A stretch of DNA of 64,000 bases from Tretioscincus oriximinensis (GCA_022410635.1 JAJVDF010000016.1:4148161-4212160), one strand, 5' to 3'. Shown: positions 22,404 to 35,240, counted from the first letter of the stretch. Program-made: numbers and translations. The notes: a model not told the origin generated them from the letters alone.

Positions 22404-23235
22404 ATGGACCAGTCCCTCTTATATTGAAAATCCCAACTCCATATATTAGAATTTCTTCCCATTTTTGTTTGCATAAAGATTGTTCTAGTTTCACCATCTG
22501 GCATTTCTAAAAAATNCAAAGCCTTTATTCATCATCTTCAGGAAGTAAACTAATGATCTGGCTAACTAAAATGTGTGGTCTTTGTACCACTGACAATTTA
22601 GAAAACATTAATAAGNCTATTATCCTCTAAAGATTTCTTAACTGGAGTTCCTAATATCCCAACCACTAGTTATGCTGCCTTGAATTCTGGGAGGTAATAA
22701 CCCAGTGGTCACTTCAGGTTATAGATTTAGAGTGTTATGGAAGTTTTAGATGAGTTCTAGGTAATGATTTTATTTTTCTTCCATGACTTATGGAGTCATT
22801 TAATATTACCCAGGACACGTGGAGCTTCCCAGCATGCTCAGTGGTAATTAGAGTAAGATTGTCACAGGGGCTATAAACATTTTGTTGTAAAGGGCAGTAT
22901 TAGGTCTCTAATCAATGGAGCAGATGACACATCACTGTTCCAAAGATCGCAGAGCAGAGTAAGAGATAGCTATGCTCCATATAATGAAGCTTTCCCTGCT
23001 GTGTTGCTACAGCCCTTGAACTATTCTTCATGGTTGTGTTTTTGCTGGTTTTTCCAATAATTTCTAATAAACTATTTCACTCCTTTATTGCCTTTACTAT
23101 TTAAAGTATTAAAAAGCAAAATGTACCTGTGGAATGGAATGAAAAATCTCTCATTACAAAACATAGTACAATATCAAAAGTACTTTAATAAGCTGGCTTA
23201 AACCAAAACTTTCCAATACAGTAAGGATGGTAGTG
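22404..23235. other. Unique DNA, no gene seen
   Basis: Nothing recognised. Confidence 0.4.
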
Positions 23236-23710
23236 GTCTTGTAGCACTTTTGAAAAAGTGTAGGTGGCATGAGCTTTCATAGACAAGTCTACATCTTCAG
23301 ATGCTAGGGAACAATTGCCAGGGACAGGCAATATGTAGCAACTTAATTGCAGGAAATAAGAACAGATATGAAAATTTGGATGAGATAATTGATCATGTTA
23401 AATTCAGCTCAAATACAAAAGTGTAGTAATCAAATATGAAGAAAAATGGAGAGAAGATCAGTTTAAAAGTGGCCTCAAGTGGCTGGGATATTAACTGCTG
23501 TTATGATACGTGTAGTGCGCCCCAAAACATTGTTTGTATTAAGTCCCATGTCAATGGACTGAAATTTGTGATGCATTCCAATTATGCTATTTCTACTTCA
23601 AATCTTACTTTGGAGTTTCTTTGTTCAAGGACTGCTGTTCTGAGGTCTGAGTTGGAATATCCTGGGAGATCCAAGTGTTCTGCGTGTGTTATCATTCCAA
23701 ATATTTGATT
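23236..23710 (-). mobile_element. Penelope-like element 3' end with GIY-YIG endonuclease remnant
   Basis: On the minus strand, 23700-23500 reads 'HLDLPGYSNSDLRTAVLEQ' followed by an 'RNSK.RFE.E' segment, the C-terminal half of the Penelope GIY-YIG endonuclease seen more completely at 63577-63861. Further downstream (23300-23236) is the typical 3' end: 'catctgaagatgtagacttg', 'gaaagctcatgccacctac' and 'gtgctacaagacc'. About 190 bp between them carries no recognisable sequence. Dead copy with stops. Confidence 0.7.
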
Positions 23711-25547
23711 TATATCCATTTTCTGCATCAGATAATGAATGAATGAATAAAACTCAATCATTCAAATAGTTAAACAGATAAATCTACCACAAATTTTCAC
23801 ATATTACTTCCGTTGGTTGTGAAATCTAACACCACCTTCCTGACAAATTCTCACCACTGATTGGCCACTCATCTGTTTAGCTTTCCTTGGTTCTCACTGA
23901 TTATTTCCATGCTGTGATTGGCTCCATTTCACTCTTCTTTCCAAACGAAGTCCAATGTAATTAAAGGAAAAAGTTGCTCTCTGTGTTTATGTTCCCTATA
24001 AAGTAGAGGCACCCATTACCAGTTTCAGGATGGGGTAAGGCAGTTTTACAGATTTTATGCTTTTCCTTATTGCTTCAGATTTATTCAATTTTGTTCAAGA
24101 ACAATTCTAGACATTTCACAGAAAATGTTAAGTTGATAAGAGTAGTATGATAAATTGCAAGCTATTGAAGACTGTTACAGTGTAGAAAAGAAAAAGCAGT
24201 GTATATGACAGCCTTGTTAGAAAGCAGTAAAACCAAAATGGCAGGCACAATTGGAAATGGAAGTTGCCACTTGGNAGGAATCTTCAGGATAAAAGAAAGA
24301 TGGTGAAAAGTAAGAGAAATGGTATTGCTAGACAGTGATAATTGAAAGGGATGCTTTCAAATAAATTAGGGAAGATGAGAGTCATCTATTTTTTAAACTG
24401 AATGGTGCTCAAACACAGTTTGTTTGCTTTGGTCTGTCTGTAAAATGTTCAAACACTTGGAGCATTGTTAATGCTGTAATTGTTCTGAAGCTTTGCATTT
24501 TGTGAGGCTTTTATCTGAAACAAAGTAGTCCAGCATNCTTTCTTATCCACAGCAATTAATTTTGCAACTAGTTCTGCAAACCCCTTTCATCTTGGTTAAC
24601 CCGCTCTTTCGGTTAACATCAGATAAGCAAAAGAAGATGTGAATGAACAGCCTTAGCATTGACTGCTTTTATTAGTGTTTATAGTGTGCTATGATTTTTG
24701 CATTCTAGTTATTTTTAANCACTGCAATTGTTGTCCTGTTTGTTTTATATTCAGCTTGTGCTATGGTGTAAAACAGCATTGATCCACAGATGGGTATCAT
24801 AGAGAGACATAAGAAACACAGGAAACCTTAGATTTGATCTTCTGCAGATCAAAATATCACTCAGGGAGATGAAAGGGAGGCTTCCACTTGGTANATTGCC
24901 CATTTGCCCAACCTAGCAGTCTTAGCTTGTAGGCTTCTGCTAGTGAAATGTTTTATGTTGACTATGTGAAGCTAGTATTAAAAACCACAGTACTAAAAAA
25001 AGTTTTCCAGCTGCTGAGTTTTTATAATTAGAGGCTATTTCTATACTTGCTGTCTTATATGCATAGTTCTCATTGGCTCAGAAACATTCTCTTCTAGGTT
25101 GGTTGCAGACTTCTTTAAAGACTATAGGGTTACTAAATCCATATGTAATATTTCCACACTTAATTCAGAAGAAGACGAATGGGGGCCATTCTTGACTCTG
25201 CAAAACATTTCAGTATTCATGAATTATTGCCTAGTTTGTTTTTGTTGTCTATACGCTGAACATCACTGAACAGCTCTGACCATAACATATGGNTAATGGG
25301 ACCTAGACCAATCATTGCCACAAATGGATACTGTTTCCAGTGAGGCATTGGTTATATAAAGCAGAAGAGCTTGGCTGCTGTACATTGCTGCCAGTATTAC
25401 AGTAATTCTGAACAGACAAAATGTTTTAACCTCACAATGCTGCTGTGCTTGATGCAGAACACAGTGGAGCACATTATAGTTAGACTTCTGCTCAGTTTTA
25501 TAGTAGTTTTTCACAGCTTATTTAAATCTTAAGTCCAGCAAGGGAGG
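23711..25547. other. Unique DNA; candidate conserved non-coding stretch
   Basis: No transposon or gene recognised. 24380-24780 has mixed composition that could be conserved, but this cannot be judged without alignment. Confidence 0.3.
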
Positions 25548-25625
25548 GTTAATAGCACTTTGAAACTAACAAGAGAAAGGTAGGTGGCATAAGCTTTTGT
25601 AGACAAGTCTATTCTTCAGATACTA
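25548..25625 (-). mobile_element. Penelope-like element 3' end fragment
   Basis: The plus strand reads 'taatagcactttgaaactaa', 'aggtaggtggcataagcttt', 'tgtagacaagtct' and 'cttcagat', the inverse of the Penelope 3' terminus. Compare 23236 and 63500. No coding part adjoins. Confidence 0.65.
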
Positions 25626-25799
25626 GTCTGAAGTTTAGTCTTCAGTCTAGCCTGCAGATTGAACAAAGACTTACATGCCTATTTCTTTAATTCTTGAGTG
25701 GAATTTTTGTTAACTCAAAACTTTATGTTCTTAATGGTGCAGTTTGCAAACTATGAATGGTACACTTCACTTCATTTTCGTGTGAAATTGATTTGTTTT

Positions 25800-26285
25800 A
25801 TAAGAACATAAGAACATAAGAAGAGCCATACTGGATCAGGCCACAGCCCATCAAGTCCAGCATTCTGTGTCACACAGAGGCCCACCAGATGCACCTTGGC
25901 AGTCCGAACAGAGGAAAGCAAAATATGCACCTGTTCATGACTCCCTGCAAATGGTATTTCAGGAGTCCTGCCTGTTGCTCCATCCCAGAGGCAACATCCA
26001 GACATCCNTCCTAGTATCCATTTATAGCTTTGGTGTCCATAAACCTGTCTAGTCCTGTCTTGAAACTATCCAAGCTGTTAGCTACCACTACCTCTTCAGG
26101 AAGTAAATTCCACAGGCCGAGGACCCTCTGGGTGAAAAAATACTTTCCTTTGTCTGTTCTCACTTTTCTACACATCAGTTTTAAGGAGTGCCCTCTGGTC
26201 CTTGTGTTGTGTGATAGAGAAAACATTTTTCTCTATTCACCCTGTCGATCCCATGCATGATTTTGTACACTTCAGTTTTATAAGA
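25800..26285 (-). mobile_element. CR1/L2-superfamily LINE 3' end
   Basis: The minus-strand frame (26226-26011) reads 'SLSHNTRTRGHSLKL', 'FFTQRVLGLWNLLPEEVVVA' and 'SFKTGLDRFMDTKAI', the conserved ORF2 C-terminus. The 3' UTR follows, ending near 'cttatgttcttatgttctta' at 25802. This 200-bp coding part is nearly intact, so it is a relatively young copy. It is truncated just past the palm domain. Confidence 0.9.
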
Positions 26286-29037
26286 AGATACTCCACTAAA
26301 CCCAATATTTTTAAGCCAAATAATTAACAGCAGATCAAAGGGGGAGAGTGACATTTGACAACAGGAATTTGAAATAATTTGTCCTNCTTATGAACATTAC
26401 ATTAATCACCTTGCACAGAGGAGACATTTTTGCTGACTTGCTTTCCAAACTTATTTTACAGGAAGTAACATATTAATTATATTGTGTTTCCATTTAAGGT
26501 TGCATTTTTGAAGGTGTGAATGGACTTGTTCAGATGAATTTGAAAATTCATGTCATCTCTCAAGAACAAAGGAAACAAGACCTCAAGTTAAAACCATCAA
26601 AAGTGATGTTAAAAGTTTCTAAATCAAAGAAAGTGCCATGCTATAATATTGAACTTGCTGTCCTTAATTTTGAAATGTTGCAAAGTATTTTTTNAAAAAT
26701 NGTGACAGGATAAATTTGACCAAACAAAGGAGGGACAATTGATAAATCCAGAGAAAATAGGTTTGCTATCAATAATACTCTAATTTCCCTCATGGAAGAA
26801 AACTTCAGGATTTATAGAAAATAAATTTTGGATAAATGTTATACCTCAGTTATTTATGAGTGTTAATGTAAAAGAAATAATTGACCAGGCAACAATGAAT
26901 ACTAATATGGCAGGGCAATTCATTTTTTTCAAAAGCATGTAACCTAAGAAATATTGCAGTTTTTTAATGCTTATTCTTCTTAGTACTGTATAAAATAAGC
27001 TGTACAATTGAGATAGTGATTTTTAAATACAAAATTTTGTCTTGGAGCCTGACAGAAGGCTCCATGAAAACTTTTTCTGAGAGTTTTACTTTATGTCACC
27101 CCAACACAAAGAGAAAAATACACAGTAATTCCATTGTACAGTTTATTCAGGCTGTTTTCTCAGATTACCAGACTTGCCCTTTAATAGACTTTGATTTATG
27201 TGGTCCTAATAAGAGCAGAGCAGGTCTTTATTTGAGCACTGAAAAGAAAGCAGATATGGGACAATTTACAGCTCGTGCTTAACTGCAAAGAAGGTCTTTT
27301 AAATGACTGAAGAAATACACCACCAGCTGATGAAAAGACATTAAATTAGAAGAGGGTTTTTTAATGACATTTTAAATTAGAAACTTGAGCTGTTGCTATA
27401 GTTCATTCCAATTATTAAAAGCCTATTTCAGAAGCTATGGTTTACAAATGCAACATGACTGCTATGAGTTCACCTCTTCAATCTGCAAAGAAAAAAAATC
27501 TATTTTCTTTATATTTTATTGTATTGCTTATATATACATTTTCTTTCCTTGCAAGCTTATATCGTTATATTCCTTACCTGAATTCATTGCCAAGTACAAC
27601 TACTGTTGTTACCCTAAATATTTACATAACAAAAGTCAGATTAATTAATTAATTAATTTGCATTTCTATATTCCTCTATACTCAAATAGCATATTAAATC
27701 ACTACCCAAATNCAGGGAAGGAAGAGCATTTTTTTCAGCCAAATGCCAGGTTAAAGAAGTCTTCTGAATGCATACAGAGATGGTGATTGACACAACTCAA
27801 GGCAGAGACTATTTGTAATTCCAAACCAATTGTAATTTATAATTTCAAATCATGCTAAATTGTGACATATACGTAGAGCCATATATTTTTCCTTTTCTCA
27901 TTTAACCTAACCTCCATCTCTACCCTTCTACTTCTCCTTCTTCTTTATACACATTCCATCCTTTCATGCTCTTAAGTTCCTTTTCTATATTCCTTTATGC
28001 AGTCATTTAGCAGTACATCCCATAAAACTTTATATCAGTTGTTGATTTGTAACTTGTCTTAAGTTTTTCCATGTCTTTACAATCCCTGCTTTCACAGCGT
28101 AAAGCATTTTATGTAAAGGTTATTCTTCATTTTCACTCAAATATAATATTTGTAGATCTTGGTTTACATAATTTTTTGGTGTAATATTTGTAGATCTTGG
28201 TTTAAATATTTTTTGGTGTTCTATTTGATAGTTGGGGGAATAGCGTCTTAATTTCTTGTTCTATGCTGCTCACCTTTTCACATTCCTACCATCTATGTAT
28301 GAAATGTCTGTTTCTGTCTTATAAATGAGTTTGCAAAAGACTTGGCATTTTGACAGTTCGATGTTCATTTAGCTTAACAACTATCGGAGTCCCAAAATTT
28401 ATCATAGAATCAAGATGTCTCCAAACAATTGATTGATAAACAAACAAACAGCCTTATCACTTTTTATGAAGGAAACAAATTACTGATCTTCACTAGAAAT
28501 GGGTTAAGAGCAACATGATCTTATTTGCCCGGAGTTGAGTTAGGCCAGACCCCCATGTTCTATTTCCCACATTCTGTGCTTTGGAGGTGAGTTTATCTTC
28601 CGTCTGCCCCACAGTTCAACACTTCTCCAACCTTCCATGCACTTTAAAGGTCTTTAGAGTGCAGTAAACAGCCTCCTCATATCTTGCGGTTTTTACAAGC
28701 CTCTGAGACGTTACCNAGAATAGGTTTCCATGTGGACAGGGCCTCCATTTTAAAGTTCCAAAGAAGATTCTTTCCAGAGCTGCCTTTGTGCAAATGTAAA
28801 GATTTCATTGGCTCTTGGAGCACAGGGATTGCCTGGGAACAGTAGGCAGGGTTGCAGGGAATTCTGGGGATTGTAGTTAGGAAACCGCAGCAATAACTAC
28901 TGGGGCTCAGCAAAAACTTCTGTTTTTTTAAGCATTTATATAGTGGAAGAAACGGACAGGTGGGGATGTAGCCTTATGAGTTTGCCTTACNGAACTCTTT
29001 TTGTATCAGTTCCTAAAAAAAACAAAAACCCAGAGTA
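26286..29037. other. Mostly unique DNA with small local repeats
   Basis: A 40-bp unit with 'gtagatcttggttta.at.ttttttggtgt' is repeated in tandem at about 28150-28220, and a (TTAA)n run lies near 27640-27655. Around 28840-28890, 'gggaattctggggattgtagtt' looks like a motif from reptile DNA transposons, but no ends were found. The 88-codon frame at 27016-27282 matches no family I know. Confidence 0.35.
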
Positions 29038-29161
29038 TATAATCTTTCCAATCCACATATTGTTTAAGTGAGAGATCTAAACATTTACAAGGTGTTAATT
29101 CTTCATAAAGGATGATCTACTTATTTCTCACTTAAATCATATGTGTATTGGAAAGATTATA
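29038..29161. mobile_element. Palindromic MITE, likely TA-targeting
   Basis: About 37-bp arms starting TATAATCTTTCCAAT pair with the inverse at 29125-29161, with a few mismatches. Both arms include 'cacatat' and 'tttaagtgaga'. Total 124 bp. The terminal TATA fits a Tc1/mariner-type TA target, but the superfamily is uncertain. Confidence 0.65.
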
Positions 29162-29490
29162 GTTCAATATTAGTAGTGGTATGTTGCACATCTGCATGCT
29201 GAAGCAGAAATAACATCATTGCAGCAACTTGGATTTGGAGTGTGTTTGAAGGGCCTTCCAATCTGCCTTCAAAGGAAGATGTGGAGCCGTCTTGAAAGAA
29301 ATTGCTGAAGTGAACCAGATACAGCATGTAGTTGATCGTGATGTCNTGTATAACATTGGGTTCTTGTTTGTACATTAGCAAACATTGTTTCAATTCAAAT
29401 GTGAATAAGCTACTTACTGCAAATGTGTGTGGCTGCAGCTAATCCACATTAATCAAAGTGTTTTAAGCAGGTACATGCAAGTTGAGCTTT
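29162..29490. repeat. Unclassified interspersed repeat, copy 1
   Basis: The stretch with 'caaatgtgtgtggctgcag.taatccac' and 'gtgttttaagcaggtaca' aligns by eye with 63255-63320, and the preceding 'ttagcaaacattgtttcaat' part aligns with 41420-41460 and 63205-63240. No coding sequence; superfamily unknown. Confidence 0.45.
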
Positions 29491-30392
29491 AGAGAACTGG
29501 AGGAAAGCTCATTCTTAAAGTTTTTTTTAATTACATTAAAAGTAAATATTTACCAGACTTTCCTGTCTAACTGTTAGAACTGTTAAAACAAATATTTTAT
29601 GCATTTGGCTATTATATTCTTAATTTTTTTTAGAAGATCAGAGACTTTNCAGAAATCTGCCAGCTTTCTTTGGTTCTCTAATGAAAAATGCCAACTATAA
29701 ATTTTAGGGAAATATAATTATTAAGAATATAAGGTACCTTACCACTTTTTGAGTTACAGCAGGTCATCCATAAAAGTTATTAAGTTTTAGAAAATACGTC
29801 AATGACTGAAGGCAAGATAGTTTGCACTTGAAAATGATTAGCAGGTTTTCATTCTGGATTTAACTTTGGGTTTCATTTTTAAGAAGTCATATTTTTTTCT
29901 TGCACTGTTGAATCTTACAAAAATGTATTATTCTTGAAAAGCTTACTAGTCCTGATGAAAAGTGTCTGAAGTTTGTCTCATGTCTAAACATACTTCTAAT
30001 ATTAATTTTATTTTTATTTTTTAATTCTGATGCATTGTTGCTCATCCAAACTGATCACTCTAAAATGAAACGATAAAAACTAAAACTGGAAAAAACTTTT
30101 AAAAGTTAGACTGAGAAGATAAGGAATTGCATCTGATTGAAGACTGAAGTGATATAACTGAGTGAATCAGAAAGAAAAACCTATGTTGATGATAATTTCC
30201 TTGGTTTAACAAATGTCACTGATTTTTGTCACTTTGGTTAATTTCCTTGGTTCCACAGAAGCAGGTGTATCCTTGCAGATACTTGATTTTAATTACAGTT
30301 TAGCTGCTATTCATACCTGTGTTTGTGCTCATTATGCTAGTAATGAGATCACTGCTGGTGCAGAGGCTGCTACCCTATAGAATGAGCGGACC
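29491..30392. other. Unique AT-rich DNA, no gene seen
   Basis: Nothing recognised. Confidence 0.4.
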
Positions 30393-31061
30393 TGCAGTAT
30401 GTCACAGAAGTGAGTACACCCTAAGTGAAAATGGACAAATTGTGGCCAAAGTGCCATTTCCCCTCCCCAGTGTCATGTGACTCCCCAGTATCATGTCAGG
30501 TTTCCTTCTAAAGTTAATGCACGAGAAAGCACGCAAACAGCTCGCTGAAGACAAGCACACCAAGGGCATGGATTACTGGAACCATGTCTTGTGGTCTGAT
30601 GAGACCAAGATAAATTTATTGGGTCAGATGGGGCCAAGTGTGTGTGGTGGCAAACAGGAGAGGAGTACCAAGACTTGCCTACAGTAAAGCACGGTCGTAG
30701 GAGTGTCATGGTTTGGGGCTGCATGAGTGCTGCCAGCTGTAACATATTGAAGCAGAGCATGATCTTCACTTGGCTGCAGGGCAATATTCCAGCATGATAA
30801 CGACCACAAATACCACCAAAATGACTACTCCCTTGATGAAGAAGCTGAGGGTAAAGGTGCTGGACTGGCCAATAATCCCTATTGAGCATCTGTGGGGCAT
30901 CCTCAAATGGATGGAGGAGGAGTAAAAGGTCTCTAACATCCAAAAGCTCCATGATGTTGTCATGGAGGAGTGGAAGAACATTCCAGTGGCAACCTGGTCA
31001 ACTCTACTGAACTCCATGCCCAAGAGAGTAAAAGCAGTGCTGGAAACTAATGGTCACCGTA
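30393..31061 (+). pseudogene. Tc1-like transposase relic (DDE transposon)
   Basis: It begins with a Tc1-type terminus, 'cagtatgtcacagaagtgag', next to a TA. In pieces the plus strand encodes 'HVLWSDETKINLLG' (first catalytic Asp block, W(S)DET), 'KHGR..VMVWGCMS' (second-strand motif), 'FQHDNDHKYHQNDYS' in another frame (second Asp block, usually QhDNDpKH), and 'LDWP' with 'IEHLWGILK' (final block, where the catalytic residue falls in the P.EHLW context). At least two frameshifts, an in-frame TAA after 'MEEE', and loss of the N-terminal DNA-binding domain by a large internal deletion make it non-functional. The 3' terminus is lost where a LINE 3' end follows. Confidence 0.85.
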
Positions 31062-31700
31062 TCTCACAAAGAATATTGTGGAACTAGAGAAGGTGCAGAA
31101 AAAGGCAACAAGAATAATCAAGGAGCTGGAGGACCTCCCTTATGAAATCCGGCTGCAATGTCTAGGCCTCTTCAGCCTCAGAAGACAGAGTTTAAGAGGT
31201 GATCTGATTGAAGTGTATAAAATNATGCATGGGCTGGATAAGATGAATAGAGAAAAAATATTTTCTCTATCACACAACACTAGAACCAGAAAGATTCCTT
31301 GAAACCGATGGGCAGGAGGCTGAGGACAGACAAGGGAAAGTATTTTTTCACTCGTAAGTCTATGGAAATTATCAATAGTCTATGTGGAATTTACTTCTGG
31401 AAGAGGTGGTAGTTAACAACCTGAATAGCTTTAAGTAGGATTATTAGACAAATTCATGGAAGACAGGTGTGTCAATAGCTATTAGGATGGGTGTCTTGAT
31501 ACTACCTCCAGAATAGAAAAACAGGCCGTACTCCTGAAATAACATTTGCAGAATGTCAAGAACAGACAAAGGCTTTGCCTTCTTCTGCTAGAGACAGCCC
31601 TAGTGCAATGGTGGGTCACTGTGAGAGAGACAAAATGTTGAACTAAATGGGTTACTGCACAATTCAGCAGGGCTCCAAATTGCATCTTCTCTTGTGTAAC
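31062..31700 (+). mobile_element. CR1/L2-superfamily LINE 3' end
   Basis: The frame at 31078-31302 reads 'ELEKVQKKATRIIKELEDL' and 'RGDLIEVYK', then 'SLSHNTRT', followed by degraded 'WNLLLEEVV'. The 3' UTR with 'ctgaaataacatttgcagaa' follows to about 31700. It abuts the Tc1 relic directly. Confidence 0.85.
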
Positions 31701-32960
31701 CTCCAATCCTGAAATCATGTACTGAGAACACTCTTGTCTATTGAAATATTTTCTTTTCTCATGTTCCTTCCAGTCTCTGTTTCTATAAGGTAATGAACAA
31801 AAAAATAATTTGGGGGACACAGTATGTAAGTCAGTTTTTGTTATTCCTGTTTCTTTTTAAGAGATTATTGTGCTGTTTTGNTATGTTTTTGATAGATTTT
31901 ATGCCCTATCATCATCAGCATGTTCGTATTTTTAATAAACAACTAAATGTATCCCTCGTGTTCTAGTTTTGTATTGTATTTAATTTTGTTACTCAAGCAG
32001 AGAAAAGAAAGCCTTTGGCCTGAGTAACCATCCTAGAATTGTAAGTTATTTGTTGCTATTGATTCAAAGTTAAATGTTCTTTCTTTTCTCCAGCAAAATA
32101 ATAAATGTATGTGGCATGAAGTTCATTAATAATTTCATTTTTACTGTGATGCATAAAGAAAGTCGGCATAATTGAGGTGCTTTATTATGAAAATTGGGAA
32201 CAGCTGCCTGGATAGTAACTGTTTTCCCATTTTTCTTGCTTTTCACCTTTCAAAGAACAGAATTTTGTGGAATTAACTCTCTGTACCATGGTGTTTCAGA
32301 AATGCTATTTCCCTGAATGTACTAAAGAAGTTAAAACTGTTTTGGCAATAGCTTTCAGACTAAAGGGGCTGTAGTGAAAAATGATCCCTGTCAAGCAAAA
32401 ACTGATTTGGCATCATTAAATATGCCCAAGATGGTTTGCACTGCAGAAGCTATCAGCCAGCAACCTGCATTCAAGACGTGCCCATTATAGTCAGGGATCA
32501 GTAACTTGCCAAATACATCCTTGGATTTTCATCTGGGAACACTTGTTTCTTGTCAAATTATACCCAAANATGCTCCATTAAAATGTCAGTTTTGTCTGTT
32601 TCACCCTTCTGTCTTATAATATGAAATCTCTCCTTGGTTTTTAAATAACGTCTATTACTGAACAAGCTTTTCTTTCAAGCTTTTCTTATTTTTTAAATAA
32701 AAGTTATTGAAGGCATATGTCCAGNTACAATTGTTGGGCAACATCATCTTTGTTTGATTGATAAACAGACTCCCATGTCCACACAAAATACCTCAAAGAA
32801 CAAGTATTTGCTTTTTTGAGGGACACATCAGCATATGTTTTTCCACAGCTGTGTTGTACTTCAAACATACGTAGAGGAAATGGAGCCTGAAAGATGTGTC
32901 TGGTCTGAATAAAAGGCTTTCAAATGTACTCTAATATCAAGTTCATCTTTCTTATTTTTT
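31701..32960. other. Unique DNA; candidate conserved non-coding stretch
   Basis: No transposon ends or genes recognised. 32100-32540 has non-repetitive mixed composition. Whether it is conserved cannot be judged here. Confidence 0.3.
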
Positions 32961-33309
32961 NAAAAAATTCAAGTTGAAACCAACTAATCATTATATATAA
33001 AGGGAAGGCTTATTGGAGATGATTCTTTCCTTATGCAGGAGACTTGGCCTTCCTTTTCTCCCACTCCAGGAGAGACCACAAGCTGCTCTTTCTCCTGTTA
33101 AGACAAGGCACTACACAATACTCTTTTAAAATGCACACAATATATCTCTTCCCATCCCTCCAGAACAATCCACTACACAATAACCCTCTGAGATGCAACA
33201 CAATTGCAACCCCTACCCAAATGCCATTTTGTTTGATGAAAAATGAAATGACCAACAATGGATTTGTAAAACCTATTGTATTTTTTTTCATCACATGAAT
33301 GTTATTGCT

Positions 33310-33505
33310 AGTTTGAGAAGTCCGCTGCGCGTGGTAATTTGCCNGGAGGAAGGGGGGANGCTCTGGGAGGCCGCCTCATCTCGCTGCCCCGGAAGGGGGC
33401 GCAAGGTGATGACGCAGTTTCCGGGCTACAGAGGAATAAAACCCTCTGCCGGCTGCCATTTTGGCCACTTCGTCAACGGACGCGCGACCTATTACAGGTC
33501 ATAAG
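33310..33505 (+). promoter_or_regulatory. GC-rich CpG patch with promoter-like motifs (copy 1)
   Basis: The patch is CpG-rich within AT-rich surroundings and has an Ets-type 'tttccggg', a CRE/AP-1-like 'tgatgacgcag', a TATA-like 'ggaataaaacc' and a YY1-like 'gctgccattttggcc'. These together resemble a pol II start region of a gene or retroelement. No transcribed frame was recognised downstream. Function is inferred only. Confidence 0.35.
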
Positions 33506-33640
33506 CAAACATGAAGCACTTTGTATCACTGATTGCTCAATAATTATTTATTTTAATTGTATAGGCCCTACTCTTCATCTAGTAATATTAAAACGGCTCC
33601 AAAATGTAGCATAATAAAAATAGGCAAAACAAATGCTAAA

Positions 33641-33720
33641 CAGAAGAAGAACTGGGTTTTTATACTCCACTTTTCTCACCCGAAGGGAATCAAACCGGCT
33701 TACAAACTTATTTCTCACCC
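33641..33720 (-). mobile_element. Sauria-type SINE 3' end (copy 1)
   Basis: The plus strand reads 'cagaagaagaactgggtttt', 'tatactccacttttctcacc', 'cgaagggaatcaaaccggct' and 'tacaaa', the inverse of the BovB-like Sauria SINE tail with an (AAG)n end. The head is missing. Confidence 0.75.
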
Positions 33721-35044
33721 AAAGGCTTATATTCTATTTCACACAGATACACACACAGTGATGGTCTCCATTTGTGTTTTTGAATAGATGGACTGGCTAG
33801 AGGACACTCATCCCTTCTCCATAACCGGCAGAGCTTTGAACTCGTATTACAGCTAATAAAAAATCCATGTCCCTGATGTATTTAATGTGCCAAGTGAGCG
33901 ATAGTTAAAAATTGACGTTATCAGAGGACCTTTCAAAATCTTTTTGAAAACAAATTTGAATGATTATTTAAGTTACAGCTACAGTATGAAAGGAAAATAA
34001 CCAAGGTGCCTCCAGACATGGGCTAAATCCAGATTGCACTACATTCAAATAAGCCTTGTGTTAGTGAAGTGATGATTCATAATATTGCTATCATGGTCTT
34101 CCATAATAGAAATGGTTACTTACTTGACTGATATCCGGTTTCATTATTATTCCTTTTGAGGTCCACCTGGAAATCAGCCAGACACACGCATGCAGGCACG
34201 CACACACAACAACAACAANAACAAATNAAAATTGGTAAGCTCTTGGATAGCTTTTGGTAGCTCCATGCAAAATTACAATGACATGGGCTAGCTAAGGATG
34301 GAACCTATTCTCACATATATCTTGTGTTAAGGGTCAAATCAAATATTTTCATAAGAAACCAAATAAAATAATAATGGTACCTGTATAGTTTAAGTAACAG
34401 ATCTCCCCAAACACTTTCATCCAAAAAAATATTTTGATGATCAGAGAATACTACTGAGATACCTACACACACAGTCAACAATGTGTTAAAAAAGTGATTT
34501 TATTGAACAGCAGGGTAACTAATTTGCATTAGAGGCACTTTCACTCTAATTAAAAGCTCATTGAACTCTGAATGGGATTTAGCATATTTTTTATAAATAG
34601 GGGCATCATAAATTTGGAAGAACGGTTAATGAGGATAATATGACAACATAAGAAATTCCATCCTATAAAGAAAGGATGATATGATATACAAAATTNAAAA
34701 AATTCAAGTTGAAACCAACTAATCATTATATATAAAGGGAAGGCTTATTGGAGATGATTCTTTCCTTATGCAGGAGACTTGGCCTTCCTTTTCTCCCACT
34801 CCAGGAGAGACCACAAGCTGCTCTTTCTCCTGTTAAGACAAGGCACTACACAATACTCTTTTAAAATGCACACAATATATCTCTTCCCATCCCTCCAGAA
34901 CAATCCACTACACAATAACCCTCTGAGATGCAACACAATTGCAACCCCTACCCAAATGCCATTTTGTTTGATGAAAAATGAAATGACCAACAATGGATTT
35001 GTAAAACCTATTGTATTTTTTTTCATCACATGAATGTTATTGCT

Positions 35045-35240
35045 AGTTTGAGAAGTCCGCTGCGCGTGGTAATTTGCCNGGAGGAAGGGGGGANGCTCTG
35101 GGAGGCCGCCTCATCTCGCTGCCCCGGAAGGGGGCGCAAGGTGATGACGCAGTTTCCGGGCTACAGAGGAATAAAACCCTCTGCCGGCTGCCATTTTGGC
35201 CACTTCGTCAACGGACGCGCGACCTATTACAGGTCATAAG
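35045..35240 (+). promoter_or_regulatory. GC-rich CpG patch with promoter-like motifs (copy 2)
   Basis: Identical to 33310-33505; see that entry. Confidence 0.35.

Larger units (their letters stand above)
32961..34695. repeat. 1,735-bp tandem duplication, copy 1
   Basis: Every base compared by eye recurs exactly 1,735 bp later, including ambiguous bases at 32961, 33344, 33359, 34219 and 34227. The only difference noticed is A at 34668 against N at 36403. The unit contains a GC-rich, promoter-like patch (33310-33505), a Sauria-type SINE 3' end on the minus strand (33641-33720) and unique sequence. Shared N positions point to an assembly duplication rather than two independent loci. Confidence 0.97.

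Noticed and set aside
27016..27282. 88-codon plus-strand frame with protein-like composition
   Set aside because: No recognised domain, no start context or splice signals, and length within chance for 64 kb of AT-rich DNA.
30491..30952. 153-codon minus-strand frame, among the longest in the window
   Set aside because: It is the antisense shadow of the Tc1 transposase relic on the plus strand.
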